A stretch of DNA of 64,000 bases, taken from contig NC_135721.1 of NCBI RefSeq assembly GCF_964656455.1, positions 45,453,530 to 45,517,529 on the forward strand. The letters are read 5' to 3'. This DNA is from Halichoerus grypus. Its lineage: Eukaryota > Chordata > Mammalia > Carnivora > Phocidae. Positions 34,150 to 45,364 of this stretch are shown piece by piece. Made by a program: the position numbers and the translations under genes. The first letter of the stretch is position 1. The number at the start of each line of letters is the position of its first letter. Below the pieces are notes generated by a model, which saw only the letters and a program-made list of their open reading frames with translations, did no database searches and was not told where the DNA came from.

Positions 34150-34960
34150 ATTATTTAGAAAATATTATCAAACCGTTCTTATATTCTGTAACTCATTTTT
34201 TAAAAATCTGTTGGGGTATCTTCTTTTTAAGTAAATATATGTCTTAACATCATTTCAGTGGCTGTGTATGTATTGTTTAATCAAACCTCTGTTATTGGTT
34301 ATTTACATTTTTATTGATTTATTCAGTATTATATGTAATGCTACAGTTGAAAACCCTATCGCTGTATTTTTATCTACATCCATGATGATTTCTTCATTTG
34401 ATTTCCTGAAGTGGAATTCCTCTACTTTTTGGGAAATTTTTAAGGTTAATCATAATCATTCTAAGGAATATTGTAACAATTAAAAATGTTCACTAGCAGC
34501 ATATCTGCATGTCTGTTTTTCTGTAACCCAGTTGCCCAAGTCCACATACAAGTGCAGGTTCCTCCACACACACGCACGTGATATGTGCACTTGCACACAT
34601 CTGCCTCTCTCTCGCTCTCATTTTGTTAAACATATGTACTTTCTCATGCTTCTTAAATTTGTATTCACTAGCAAAATGTAACATTTTTCATATCATATTA
34701 GCCATTTGTATTTCATTTTCCTGTGAATTGCCTTAAATGTCTTTACACATCTTTATATGGTATCAGTTTTTTAAAAAAAAATCAGTTAGCAAGAGCTCTT
34801 CATAAAATCAGGTTAATTAAAACCTTTTATAGTCATGTGCACTGTAAAATTACCCCTGAAGTATATAATCTGCTTTCATTTTTTTTGCATTTATTTATCA
34901 CAAAATGCTTCAATTTTCTTTTAAATTAATATTTTCTAATGCAATTTCTGCCTTTGTATG
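34150..34960 (-). mobile_element. Old LINE-1 fragments, antisense
   Basis: TAATGCTACAGTTGAAAACCC, TTTCCTGAAGTGGAATTCCTC (about 34,340-34,430) and GCCATTTGTATTTCATTTTCCTGTGAATTGCC (about 34,700) follow the antisense ORF2-end order. 34,500-34,620 is a CA-rich patch. Confidence 0.5.
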
Positions 34961-35019
34961 ATCTTCCAACAAACATAATGAACAATTTTTTTCATATTCT
35001 TTAAATTTTTTTCATTTGT

Positions 35020-35577
35020 TTTCAGTAAGACTAACTTTTTTTGTTTGCTTACCACTCTATGAATTTTAACATGTAGTTAGATCCATGTAATTACCACCAT
35101 GGCTGGTATATAGAATGGTTTCATCACCTTACCTGGTACTACTTTGTAGTAGTATTCTCCCCTATGCCTAACCCCTAGCAACCATTGATCTGTTCTCTGA
35201 CCCTACGGTTTGGCATTTTCAGAATGTCATATAAAGGAATCGTACCTAATGCAATTTTTGAGAATGGCTTCTCTTACTCAGCATAATACCCTTGAGAGTC
35301 ATACAAGTTGATATGTTTAACTATAGTTCATTCCTTTTTATTGGTGAGTAGTATTTCATTCATATGTAAAAGTACCACAGTTTGTTTATCCCTTCATTTG
35401 ATGGACATTCGAATTCAGTTTGTTTGTTTTTTATTATTCTAATTAATTATTTATTACTTATTATTTATGTTTGATTATAACTATATCTGCTCTAAACATA
35501 AGTTCAAGTTTTGTGTGAATATAAGCTTTCATTTCTCTAAGGTAAATATCTAGGAATGAGATCACAAATTCATACAG

Positions 35578-35641
<64 letters not shown>

Positions 35642-35856
35642 TAAAAGAAACTTCCAGATTTTAGAGTTTTTAATATATTTTAGGTACAAGTCCTTTTTCT
35701 CAATTTTAGATACAAATCTTTGATTTGAAAATAAATTCCCAAACCCGTGGCTTGCCTTTTCCTTCTCTTACCGCTTCATGTCTTAGAGAAAAAAATTAAC
35801 TTTAATAAAGGTCAATTTACCATTTTAAAAATGTATTTTGGCAGTCTGATGGGTTT
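35020..35856 (-). mobile_element. Old LINE-1 ORF2 3' relic, antisense
   Basis: AGAATGGCTTCTCTTACTCAGCATAATACC, TTCCTTTTTATTGGTGAGTAG, GTTTATCCCTTCATTTGATGG, AATATCTAGGAATGAGATCAC, then TAGGTACAAGTCCTTTTTCTC and GAAAATAAATTCCCAAACCCG, the classic antisense order of an L1 ORF2 C-terminal third. An (AT)n expansion has grown in the middle. Confidence 0.72.
35581..35634. repeat. (AT)27 microsatellite
   Basis: Uninterrupted AT dinucleotides for 54 bp within an old L1. The length and purity suggest it is highly variable and prone to cruciform formation. Confidence 0.97.
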
Positions 35857-36055
35857 TTTAAAGATTTTATTTGTTCATTTGAGAGAGAGAGAGAGAAAGC
35901 ACACACGCACAAGTGAGGGGATGGGCAGAGGGAAAGAGAGAGGCAGAGAATCCACACACTGAGTCACAGGGCTCAGTCTCACAACACATGAGATCATGAC
36001 CTAAGTCGAAGTCACAAGTCGAACACTTAACTGAGTGAGCCACCCAGGCACCCCA
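35857..36055 (-). mobile_element. Older SINEC (antisense)
   Basis: CAGTCTCACAACACATGAGATC and GTGAGCCACCCAGGCACCCC, with the older-type right arm. Short duplication GCAGTCTG at 35841-35848 and 36056-36063, with several bases after the first copy uncertain. Confidence 0.9.
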
Positions 36056-36063
36056 GCAGTCTG

Positions 36064-37260
36064 TTTTTTTTTTTTTTTAATTGGTATGATTGCACAGTAT
36101 ACATTTAATATGGTTATTGATATGTTGGGAGTTTACTTTTTGTTTTTTATTTATTTTGCAATTCTCTTTTATTTCCTTCCTTCTTTGAATTATCTGTATA
36201 TTTTCATTATTTCCTTCAGTTTTTTTTTTTTTTTAAAGATTTTATTTATTTATTTGACAGAGAGATAGAGAACACAAGTAGGCAGAGAAGCAGGCAGAGG
36301 GAGAGGGAGAAGCAGGCTCCCCGCAGAACAGGGAGCCCAATGCGGGACTCGATCCCAGGACCCTGGGATCATGACCTGAGCTGAAGGCAGCCGCTTAACC
36401 GACTGAGCCACCCAGGTGCCCCTCCTTCAGTTTTTATTGAGGGTTTTACTTTTGGTATTTTTTTTAATAGTTGCTCTAAGAGTGTTCTGTTTTTAGTTTT
36501 CAGTGTTTTGATTTCAATATATCCTGGCATGGATTTCTTTGAGTTAACCCTATTTGAAATTCTCTGAGGTTTTGGAATTTGTGAATTCATCACCTCACAA
36601 AGTTTGGAAGTGTTCAGCCATTATGTTTAAATATTTTTGTTTTGTACCACACTTTTCTTTTCTTCTGATGCTACAATAACACAAATATTAAACTTTTGGT
36701 TTTGCCCCGTAAGTCTCTATGTTCATTTTTTTCCTCAGTATTTTTCCTCCCTGTTTTTCAGATTGCATAGTTTCTATTGCTAAATCTTCAAGTTCACTCA
36801 CATTTTCCTGTGTAATTCCTATATTTCTGTGAAGCCCAATCCATTATTTTTAGTTCAAAACTGCCATTTACTTCTTTATTTCTGTTTCTGTGCCAAGATT
36901 TGGTATTGCTCAATTCATTTGAAAAGTGTTTATCTTACTTCCTGGAGCTTCATTATTATGGCTGTTTATAGTCTTTGTCACCTAATTCCAACATCTGAAT
37001 ATCTAAGAATTAATTGGTTTCTGTTGTCTTTTTTATTATGACATATCAATGCAATATGACATATTTAATATGTATTATGATATATATCTTTTGTATATAG
37101 AGTAATTTTGATTTGTATTCTGGATATTTTGAATACTATGTTCTGGAACAGTAGGTCCTATTTACATCATTTTGAGAATGCTGATTTTTTTGCTTGCTTG
37201 CTTATTTTTCCTCTTTTAGGTAGGTTGTGTGAATACCACTCAATGGTGAGACTGGCACCA
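36064..37260 (-). mobile_element. Old LINE-1 5' part (ORF1/5'UTR region), antisense
   Basis: TTTGAAATTCTCTGAGGTTTTGG, TCTTCAAGTTCACTCACATTTTCC, CACCTAATTCCAACATCTGAATATC and CTGGATATTTTGAATACTATG follow the antisense 5' segment of old mammalian L1s, including the well-known 'GGACATTTTGAATATTAT' block. Together with 35.0-35.8 kb it could be one element with internal loss. Carries a SINE. Confidence 0.6.
36225..36422 (-). mobile_element. Young SINEC (antisense)
   Basis: AAAGATTTTATTTATTTATTTGACAG, GCGGGACTCGATCCCAGG and CGACTGAGCCACCCAGGTGCCCC, near-consensus. Duplication TCCTTCAGTTTTT at 36212-36224 and 36423-36435. Confidence 0.95.
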
Positions 37261-37319
37261 ATTTTTAAATTTTATCTATTTTTTATCCAAATCTTACATA
37301 CATTTTTCTATCCATTTTT

Positions 37320-37655
37320 TTTCTATTTCTCCACTGCAACAAACTAATTCCTTAAAGACCTTTATATCAAATATTCAAACTTCTTGGAATACTCTTCCAG
37401 CAATCCTACCTGCCTAACTTCTTCTCTAGTTTCAGATATCAACTTAAATATTCCTTCTTCAGAGAAGCATTCCCTGACCACTTTCATACTTATATTTGTA
37501 TCGCAATTTCTTATTACCTCATAGCACGAAATACAAAGATATTTGTCTTACCGAGTATTTGTTTTTACCGTTAATATAAACATACTAGGTTTTCACCATA
37601 CTAACTGGCACATAGTGGGCACATACCTAATAAACAAATATTTGCTAAATATAGC
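37320..37655 (+). mobile_element. L2 LINE 3' end, sense
   Basis: GGAATACTCTTCCAGCAATCC, TCAGATATCAACTTAAATATTCC, TCAGAGAAGCATTCCCTGACC, then CTGGCACATAGTGGGCACATACC and AATAAACAAATATTTGCTAAAT, the ordered L2 3' end. Confidence 0.85.
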
Positions 37656-38130
37656 TTAAAATTATTTCATTATTCAATCTTCAGAGTGTATTTCAATTTC
37701 AGTCAAAGTCATGATATTTTCAATTGTTTATGTGATTTTTTTTTTTGCTTTTCAAGATTTTTTGGGGGGAAGTCAGTATAAGTTACCCAAGTACTAGTGA
37801 CCATAAATAACTAAAACTGTAATCTAAATTTTTTAAAATAGAAGGCAGAATAAAATATTTTATTACTACAAATTTGAGATCAACTAGTCTTCAAAAATTA
37901 ATATACACTGGATGAAATTCAACAACTAAATTGGGGTTTGGGAAGCCTAGTGTTTTAACTCAATAATATGATTTGCATTATTTTCTGTGAAACATTTTAA
38001 TATTCTTTTCCTAGAGCAATCTATTTTATTATGGGATCAAGACACTTACTTGGAATAACATTATTATAATGTATGTTAGAAAACATAAGAGCTCTCCATT
38101 TCCTACACAATAAACAATAATTGTATCTGT
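37656..38130. other. No gene or repeat recognised
   Basis: AT-rich DNA without a recognisable family. Confidence 0.4.
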
Positions 38131-38134
38131 GTTA

Positions 38135-38350
38135 GTTAGGACTCTTTTGCTTGCAAGTGACAGAAACGCAATGAGCTAGCTAAAGAAAATAGAAGATATA
38201 TTGGCTTCTGTTACTTCAAATGACTGGCTTCCGAGATGATTGGATTCAGGGCTTAAATTCAGTCTTTCCATCTCTTAATGCCAGCTTCAAGCTTTCCATG
38301 CTTTTCTCTCAGTGCCAGCTTCAAGTTCTCTTACTGTAAAAGGGCTTTAG
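38135..38350. repeat. Unclassified ancient dispersed element (second copy at 61.26 kb)
   Basis: TTAGGACTCTTTTGCTTGCAAGTGACAGAAACGC followed by ATATATTGGCTTCTGTTACTT parallels TTTGCAAGCAACAGAAAAC..GGTTGGCTCATGCAACT at 61,262-61,345. I recognise the block as a common old mammalian repeat but cannot name the family with confidence. Confidence 0.45.
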
Positions 38351-38599
38351 GCATGTCAAATATAACTGTATCATAGTCTCTTGATAAGGGAACAAGAATG
38401 TTATTTTCTACCAAGTTTGGAATCCTTAGGAAAAGCACTAATGACCCAGTTTGGGTCATCTGCCCTTCTTAAGATTCTAATTGTGGCTATTGGCATAGGT
38501 TCCTAAGTTTGAACCTCTTGAGGCACATTCCCGCTGGTGTGTCCATGGAGTAGAGTTTGTTAACAGAAGCAGTGACTGGTCTGAGGCAGATATTCTACC

Positions 38600-38770
38600 A
38601 TATAATTTCATATACAGTATCTTTCTTAAAATAACCTTTACCCTCCAAATTAAATAATTTCACTTCTATTTTCTCAGTGAAAAATATGAGGCCCAGTCAG
38701 ATTAAAAAATTTGCTTAAGATCCAACAGTTATTAAGCAGCAAAATGGAGATTTCAAGTGCAACTGTTTCC
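38600..38770 (-). mobile_element. MIR relic, antisense
   Basis: CTCAGTGAAAAATATGAGGCCCAG, TTTGCTTAAGATCCAACAG and GCAGCAAAATGGAGATTTCAAG in antisense MIR order. Confidence 0.65.
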
Positions 38771-38787
38771 CTTTCTACTTCATTAAG

Positions 38788-39003
38788 TTTTCTCAACTTG
38801 GGACTACTGATACTTTGGGCTGGGTAATTCCTTGTTGTGGGGGCTGGCTTGAGCATTGTAGGATGTTTAGCAGCATGCCTGACCTTTACCCACTAGAAAT
38901 CAGTAGCTACTCCTGACCTATGGAGTTATGACAACTCAGAATATCTCCAGACATTGCCAAATATCTTCTGAGGTAAAAAATACAACCCCAGTTGAGAACC
39001 ATT
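38788..39003 (+). mobile_element. Non-autonomous DNA transposon relic with inverted ends
   Basis: TTCTCAACTTGGG (38,790) and CCCCAGTTGAGAA (38,986) form imperfect inverted ends. Body includes GCATTGTAGGATGTTTAGCAGC, TTTACCCACTAGAAATCAGTAG and CTCCAGACATTGCCAAATATC, a well-known old mammalian element. I place it among MER-type DNA transposons but do not name the family. Confidence 0.7.
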
Positions 39004-39009
39004 GCACTA

Positions 39010-39595
39010 CACTACTGATTTTCAACATGTGTTCTGTGTATACAAATCCTTCATAATGCTCCATGGAAAAGAAGAGTGCTCTATAAACAAGCATATTAAA
39101 AAGGCTCTCTATATACTATAACTTCATGGTAAATTACATTGCGTAGTATATTGATATAGCAAATAGCTCTGAGAAATCCTGCAGTAATGAAGCCTGTCCA
39201 AATTTTATTTAACTTAAATGTTGTCTTCTTTTTGAATCACCCATTAACTAACATAGAACTTCTGTGATAATATGATGCTTCATCCATCTTGATTCAATGC
39301 CTTTGCATATTCTGTTAAGCCCTTTATAATCTGTCTTCACAAATTGTTATTCTCTACAAGGAACTTTTCCAACTCAAACTTGGAAAAGATCCTTTAGTCC
39401 TTACAAGTGCTTTCTTTCTATTCATAAATACCTTTCTCTTTACCCTGCCTGGTAAACTCCTATTCATGCCTAAAAGATCCATGTGAAAGTGTCAATACTC
39501 AATATGAACTCCAAAAATTAATTACTGGAGTCTTCCCCCAAAATAAACTATTTTATCTTAGTGGTCTTTCAGCATTTAACCCAAATTGTCAGGTG
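39010..39595. other. Unclassified DNA, possibly decayed L2
   Basis: 39,290-39,480 (TTCAATGCCTTTGCATATTCTG..CCTGCCTGGTAAACTCCTATTC) has an L2-like flavour in sense orientation but is too weak to call. No gene. Confidence 0.35.
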
Positions 39596-39599
39596 GCAT

Positions 39600-40035
39600 T
39601 CATTTTTTCATTCATTCAATAGATACGTATTAAGTGCATTGTCTTGTGCTGAATGACAGCATATCCAGTTCTTGTCCTCATGGGGAATAGAAGCTACTAG
39701 GGGAGATAAAAACATGTAATTATCAAAAAAAATGTGATAAGCATTGTTCTAGAGGAAGTATGGGTTGTTCTATAATCATAGCAGCTGAAATAACCTATGA
39801 TAAGGTAGGGAAAGCCTCAAATGATGGAGTGATATTTCATCATAAATCTCAAAGATAAGCAGGATCCACCAGAAAAACAAAATCAGTAGAGATGTAGAGG
39901 AGCATTCCAGGCGGAACAAAAACATGAACAAAGACTCAGAGGCAAAAGAGAACATACGTCATTCGTGGAATTGCAAAAACAACAAAAAGTCCTGGGAGGA
40001 CTTGATCATAGATTTTGAGCATGAAAAGAGAAATC
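39600..40035 (-). mobile_element. L2 LINE, antisense
   Basis: CATTCATTCAATAGATACGTATTAAG, CAGTTCTTGTCCTCATGGGG, AGCATTCCAGGCGGAACAAAAAC, AAGACTCAGAGGC, CGTGGAATTGC follow the antisense L2 3' region. Confidence 0.75.
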
Positions 40036-40054
40036 TACTATACATGAAGATATA

Positions 40055-40170
40055 TTTTTCTCCACCTAGTATGTTCAACTATATATAAAAGACTGTGTCC
40101 TAGTCTTCAGGTCTGCCCTTGTGGCTAGCAGAATACCTGACTTAGGTTATTCAAGAAGTGTTTTTGAGTA
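40055..40170 (+). mobile_element. L2-like 3' end, sense
   Basis: TGTGGCTAGCAGAATACCTGACTTAGG..AGTGTTTTTGAGTAAATGG resembles the end of L2 ('GTGCCTGGCACATAGTAGG..AATGTTTGTTGAATGAATG'). Short and diverged. Confidence 0.4.
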
Positions 40171-40825
40171 AATGGACCCTTATATTCCTGATAGTCCACA
40201 GGATATTAAGAGGTATGCACTGTATGTCACTGGGCCCATGGAGGATTTCATTTCACTGGCAGAACATCTGAAATTGGAACTGCAAAATGCTTTATATCAG
40301 AATTTTACAGTGCCTGAATGTTCTCTGACTCAGAGGTATTTTATGAGGTTGTGTGATATGCACTGTTAAATTCCCTCCCTATACTCTTACCAAGTAACTC
40401 TTTTTTTTAATCTTCTTTTACTTTGAAATGTAGATCATGCTCCCTGGGCAAGGTCCATATTTTTATTCTATTAAGCAACTTGTAGTGTCAAATTCCTAAA
40501 AAGAATATTGAAATCATGAGTTATGGAGGCCAAATTAAAATCGTTTCTGATGCTCAATATATGATAAATCAAGAGAATACAAACATAGTGTCACTATAAA
40601 TTCTTTTATTTCTACATTAATTTGAATTCCTGGCTCACAATTCCATCCCTACCAATTCTTCCCCAAATATAAGCACTCCTCATTTTTCCCAGGGGACAAT
40701 GAAAGTGTTTAAAAGATCAACAATCTGTGTAGTTTTATTGTGGTTAATTTAGCATTATTTCAACATTTAAGTGTATATTTGATTCCTTGGATATGAATAC
40801 CTAACCTTTAGTAAGGACTTTGGAT
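40171..40825. other. Unclassified DNA with a 65-codon frame
   Basis: The open frame at 40,172-40,369 is among the more protein-like of the short ones in composition, but it has no splice context, no known domain and no paralogue that I recognise. I do not call a gene. Confidence 0.3.
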
Positions 40826-40829
40826 ATGC

Positions 40830-40935
40830 CATGTACCATATTTATTAGATGTGTGAAGGTGTGTTATCTTCACAGCAGTCTTACATGGTAGATTCTTTAT
40901 TATCCCAATTTTATACTTGAAGATACCAACGTAGA
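40830..40935 (-). mobile_element. MIR-like fragment, antisense
   Basis: TCTTCACAGCAGTCTTACATGG..TATCCCAATTTTATACTTGAAG matches the antisense MIR tail-to-core transition. Confidence 0.5.
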
Positions 40936-41618
40936 ATGGTTCTTTCTCCCCAGTGTCTGTGAGCTCGTGAATTGTGAACCTACACCCTCTGTACTAGCAC
41001 CTGTAACAAGGTATGGCCAAGGGTCTGTATTTAAAATACAGATTTTAGTGAAACCAGACAGATGCATACTAGGTTACATAACAAGAATAAAGTTTACTTC
41101 ATGACCTCTTTCCTCTTGAGATTTTTTAAAATCTATCAGAATGTGGTGCAGTGCATTTCTTAGGGAATCTGTTTATGGTAACATTCCTTTAAATCTGTGT
41201 AAACTTATATTCAGAATATAGATTTAGGGCATTTAAGTGTTTGCCCACTTCTTTGGTCACAGTTATCAATGTGAATCATTTTAGGTAGGAAATGAAGCGA
41301 CATTCATTGAAAAGAATAAAATCAAGTATGAGGGTTAAGAATACACAAGCTTCTGGTGACAGGAAGCTTTCCTCTGCTCAGGAGATGAGCCTGTTTTTCT
41401 CCTTTACCCATCACACTGTTCCTGGCCTCTGACAGAGGAGTCATGGCTCTAACATTCTCTTACCTACCATCTAATCTCTATATATCTGCCTCTGATCCAT
41501 CTTACACTGGGAAAGAGAAGACAACATAATACAGTGGGAGTTTTTAAGAAGTATAAGTCTGAAAACGTTAGTAATGAGTTATATGGTCTTGACCACTTCA
41601 CTTATACTTCAAAATCTC
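40936..41618. other. No gene or repeat recognised
   Basis: Unique-looking DNA; nothing supports an exon. Confidence 0.4.
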
Positions 41619-41633
41619 AGTTTCCTTATTTCT

Positions 41634-41846
41634 TTTTTTTTAAAATTTTTATTTGTTTATTTATTTGGGGGGGGGGGCTGCACATGGAAGCCAGGGAGGG
41701 GGCCTAGGGGAGGGAGACAAAATCTCAAGGAGACTCCACACTGAGCAGGAGCCCAAAGCAGGGTGGGATCTCACAACCCTGAGATCAAGACCTGAGCCTA
41801 AACCAAGAGTCAGTCACTTAACTAACAGAGCCACCCAGGCGCCCCT
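41634..41846 (-). mobile_element. Older SINEC (antisense) with a G12 run
   Basis: ATCTCACAACCCTGAGATCAAG, CCTAAACCAAGAGTCAGTC and AGAGCCACCCAGGCGCCCC, of the older type. Contains a run of 12 G near 41,667. Duplication TTTCCTTATTTCT at 41621-41633 and 41850-41862. The 74-codon frame is SINE sequence. Confidence 0.93.
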
Positions 41847-41904
41847 CATTTTCCTTATTTCTGGTTTGGAGCACTGATGCATGCACTGCTAATAGACAAG
41901 GCTT

Positions 41905-42320
41905 ATCTAGTTATTCATTTAACAAATATTTATTGAACACTTGCTACATGACTGTGCTGCTCTTATGGAATTACATGAGGAAGACAGATACTAAACAAGT
42001 AAATAAACACATAATGTACTATCACATAGAGATAATTACTTTAGATAAAACAGGGAAAAAAAGAGTATGAGGAGTAATGGGGAAGTAGGAGAGGACACTT
42101 TATGTAGGACTGACAGGGAAAAGCTTCCTGAGAAGTTGGCATTTGAATGAGGTATACATGAAGTAATGAAGCAAACCACGGCTTTCTGAATTGTGAAGTG
42201 CTGTGTTAATATTTAAGTTTGCTATTTTAAGTTTCTTCAAATTTATTTGAAGAATATTTGAGTGTGGGTATCAGAAGAGGGAACCTGACCAATCTTGGAA
42301 TAATGAGATAGGTAAGACAG
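41905..42320 (-). mobile_element. L2 LINE, antisense
   Basis: ATTCATTTAACAAATATTTATTGAACACTTGC, then CTTCCTGAGAAGTTGGCATTTGAATGAGG. The order matches the antisense L2 3' end. The part after 42,190 is weak. Confidence 0.75.
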
Positions 42321-43035
42321 AGAACTGTGATAGGTTAAACGATGCCTATCAGAAACTTCTAGGTCATAGTGCTCTCTGATACTTGTAAATAGTTGTGGTG
42401 TTTATATGTTATTTCTTTGGTTGCGTGAATGATTGGGCACTTAGAAGTTGATGCCACAGTTAAATTTTGGCATGCCAAACTGTTTCACAAAGCCATTTCA
42501 AGACCATATCTTATTAGATATATTTTAACTATTCCTTATGTGGCTACATCTTGAAAGGAATGTAAATGGATATGTGAAATGTCCTGGCAGTCACAGAAGC
42601 TTTCTATGTCTTTCCCTTAAGAAGATTGGTGACTAAAAAATAAGACCATGCTTAAATAATATGAACTTCAATTGTGACCATAATGATAGATAGCATTCTT
42701 CTTTGACCTGGATGTAAAGTTAAATTTCTGTAAGAGGATTTATTTGGTCTAGTCCAATAGCTTTAAAACTCTCTTAAATTTTATAGCAAAGAAGGTAGAT
42801 GTACTAGCCTTTGTTACAACTGCAAGCAGGGACTGCTCACGAGAAAGCCTTGGCCCTACCACTGCACAAGAATCAGTGACCTCCAGGGCCTCTAATATAC
42901 AGAAAATATATACAGATATATTTTTAAGCTGTTAATTTTAGGAAAGATAAATACATAAAGATAATATTTAAAATATTTTGTGGAAAGTAATTTGAAAAAA
43001 CTTCAGAGTATTTTAATCTATCTTAAAGGAATTGT
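42321..43035. other. No gene or repeat recognised
   Basis: AT-rich DNA with no family assignment or coding signal. Confidence 0.4.
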
Positions 43036-43049
43036 AGGAAAAAGTTATA

Positions 43050-43251
43050 TACTTTTTAAAGATTTATTTATTTTTTATTTTAAAGAGAGAAAGGTGGGGA
43101 GAAGAGCAGAGGAGAAAGAGAAAGGATCTCAAGCAGATTGCCTGCCGAGCACGGAGCTCAATGTGGGGGCTCGATCTCACAACCCTGAGATCATGACCTG
43201 AGCCGAAATCAAGAATCCAATGCTTAGCCGACTGAGCCACCCAGGCACCCC
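43050..43251 (-). mobile_element. Older SINEC (antisense)
   Basis: GATCTCACAACCCTGAGATCATGACC, GAAATCAAGAATCCAATGC and GCCACCCAGGCACCCC. Duplication AGGAAAAAGTTATA (43036-43049) and AAGAAAAAGTTACA (43252-43265), two mismatches. Short frames on both strands are SINE sequence. Confidence 0.93.
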
Positions 43252-43396
43252 AAGAAAAAGTTACAGTTTTGATCAAAAATTCATTTATAAACTAACTGTT
43301 GAAGGTTCAAAGCTCTTATGAGACATGGTGAGGGAGTATCTTTTTTTTCTTTTTTTTTTTAAATAATTTCACTGAAGAACAGTAAAATCACTAGAG

Positions 43397-43619
43397 TAGG
43401 GGTCAACAAATTACAACCCGCAGACCAAATCCGGCCCACTGCCTGTTTCTGTAAGTGGAATTTTATTGGAACTCAGTCACACATATCCATGTACGTATTG
43501 TCTAAAGCTGCTATTGTGCTATACCAGTAGGGTTGAGCAGTTATGACAGAGACTGTATTGTTCACGAAGCCTAAAATATTTGCTGACTGCTCCAATATGG
43601 AAAAAGTTTGCTGATCTTG
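43397..43619 (+). mobile_element. hAT-like non-autonomous DNA transposon
   Basis: GGGGTCAACAAATTACAACCCG start, CAAATCCGGCCCACTGCCTGTTTCTG, TTTTATTGGAACTCAGTCACAC, GAGACTGTATTG, CTAAAATATTTGCTGACTGC, and GTTTGCTGATCTTG end. Flanks CACTAGAG (43,389-43,396) and CACTAAAT (43,620-43,627) agree at 6 of 8 positions, the 8-bp duplication length of hAT elements. Same family as 8.2-8.5 kb. Confidence 0.8.
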
Positions 43620-43859
43620 CACTAAATCCTAACCTGTTGAGTGCAAGGACTATTAGACATGACAAATTAACAAGGGATATTTTGTAAGAAGCTCCTAAAT
43701 GACTTCTATCTGAACACTCCTGACTGAGTAGAGCTGACAAATTCGGTTTTGATGGGTACGCCAAAGGGGATATGGACGTGTTCATTCCATTCTGCCAAGC
43801 TAGGTCAGTAGGTGCCTTTTTATGCCTGCGAATGAAATGTACTAAGCATTACAGTGTAG

Positions 43860-44040
43860 AACACATGGAGTGTTCTATTGCAATACCTCACTCAACCTCA
43901 CAAAATCACATGACCAAAGTACTGTTTTATTCCTATTTTAAGATGAGAAAACTGGAGTTTAGAACATTTAAGACCAAATAACTAGTAAATGTCAGAATTT
44001 GTGTAAATATCCAAGTTTGCAGGACCTCAAAGTTCATGTT
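43860..44040 (-). mobile_element. MIR, antisense
   Basis: CTATTTTAAGATGAGAAAACTGGAGTTTAG, ACCAAATAACTAGTAAATGTCAG keep the antisense MIR core order. Confidence 0.75.
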
Positions 44041-44425
44041 CTTTATATACTAAAACAATATTGTCTTTAATGAAATATATTTTTGTCCATTATTTTTTAA
44101 AATTACATAATTAAATGCATGAACAGACTCACATATAAGCATATTCGACCTTAATAAAAGTAGATACCTACCACAAAATAGCTAGTATGTTTACCTATGT
44201 CAGGGATGAAAAATGAGATACAGATATTTGAATTATTAACTTTAAATATTGTGGGAACTCATAAGGTGGGAAGGAGTTTCTACTGAAACATCTTTTGAAG
44301 GAATTCTGAGCTATTTGAGTAACACCAAGAGCAATTTCAACCTTATTAACACTAGAGACATATGACAACTCAAAAGCTTGATTTAATTAAAGCTTAAATT
44401 ATAAAAATGGTGAGAATAAGACTAA
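44041..44425. other. No gene or repeat recognised
   Basis: AT-rich DNA; no family or coding signal recognised. Confidence 0.4.
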
Positions 44426-44434
44426 TTTGGGTTA

Positions 44435-45030
44435 ATTTATTCATTCATTCAAAATATGATTATTGAGTACCTGCTGTGACCTGGCTAGCAGGAATTTAAT
44501 TGTGCTCAAAATAGACATAAACTCCTGTCCCCATAGAGCTTAAACTTCAGGAATAATAATTATGATAAATAAATAAATTGTATATTATTTATAAGTAATA
44601 AATAGAATAAGGAAATGATTTGCGATGGATACAGGAACAAATTAAAAAAATATATAGGAAAGTGGAGATGTGGGGCAAGGTGAAAATTTAAACAGAGTGA
44701 TGAAGATGGGCCTTCCTGAGCAGGTGTAATTTGAGTAAATACTTGAAGAAGATGAGTGTGTGGCTATGGGGAAATGTGGTGTATGAGCATTGCAAACATA
44801 TAGAAAAGCCAGTGCAAAGGCCCTGAGGCAGGAGCTTAGAGGATCACCTAGAAAAACCCAGCCTGACTGAAGCTAACTGAAAAAGGGGCAAGATAGGTAG
44901 AGTGGGGGTCATAGAATCAATACAGGGACCAGATTTTTCAGTGCCTTGTAGCTGTTGCAAGACACTGATTTTTTATTTGAAGTGGGAAGTGATCTGAATG
45001 TTTTGGTCAAGTATTTTAAGCAGATTAAGC
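44435..45030 (-). mobile_element. L2 LINE, antisense, about 600 bp
   Basis: ATTCATTCATTC, GAGTACCTGCTGTGACCTGGC, GGCCTTCCTGAGCAGGTGTAATTTGAG, CAGTGCAAAGGCCCTGAGGCAGGAGC, CAGATTTTTCAGTGCCTTGTAG, GAAGTGGGAAGTGATCTGAATG. One of the clearest L2 pieces in the window. Confidence 0.88.
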
Positions 45031-45254
45031 CTGAAAAAATACGCCAGAAGTCCCAATTCCATGGTGGATCAATTGGTAGATTCTATAACAAAGAGGGTAC
45101 TATGCACTATCCTAGTTAATATAAGCTATTAAGAAAAAAATATTACCAGTATCTGTAAGAACATAAAGCCATTAAGATGGGAGAGTAAAAGAAGCAAGCT
45201 AAAAAAGAGCTAATAAGACAGTATAAATGGGAGAGTATTAGAATTACAAACTAA

Positions 45255-45360
45255 CATTTCCTAAATATCTGTTATATGCCAGGCACTGTACTAGTATTTT
45301 AGATATATTATTGGTCAAAACTCACATACAAGAGAGTTATTATTAACAGAGAAAGACTGT
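45255..45360 (-). mobile_element. MIR fragment, antisense
   Basis: AAATATCTGTTATATGCCAGGCACTGTACTAG matches the antisense MIR tail closely; the core is missing or decayed. Confidence 0.7.
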
Positions 45361-45364
45361 TATC

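Noticed and set aside
40172..40369. 65-codon frame with fairly protein-like composition
   Set aside because: No splice context, domain or neighbouring exon; short frames of this length are common by chance.
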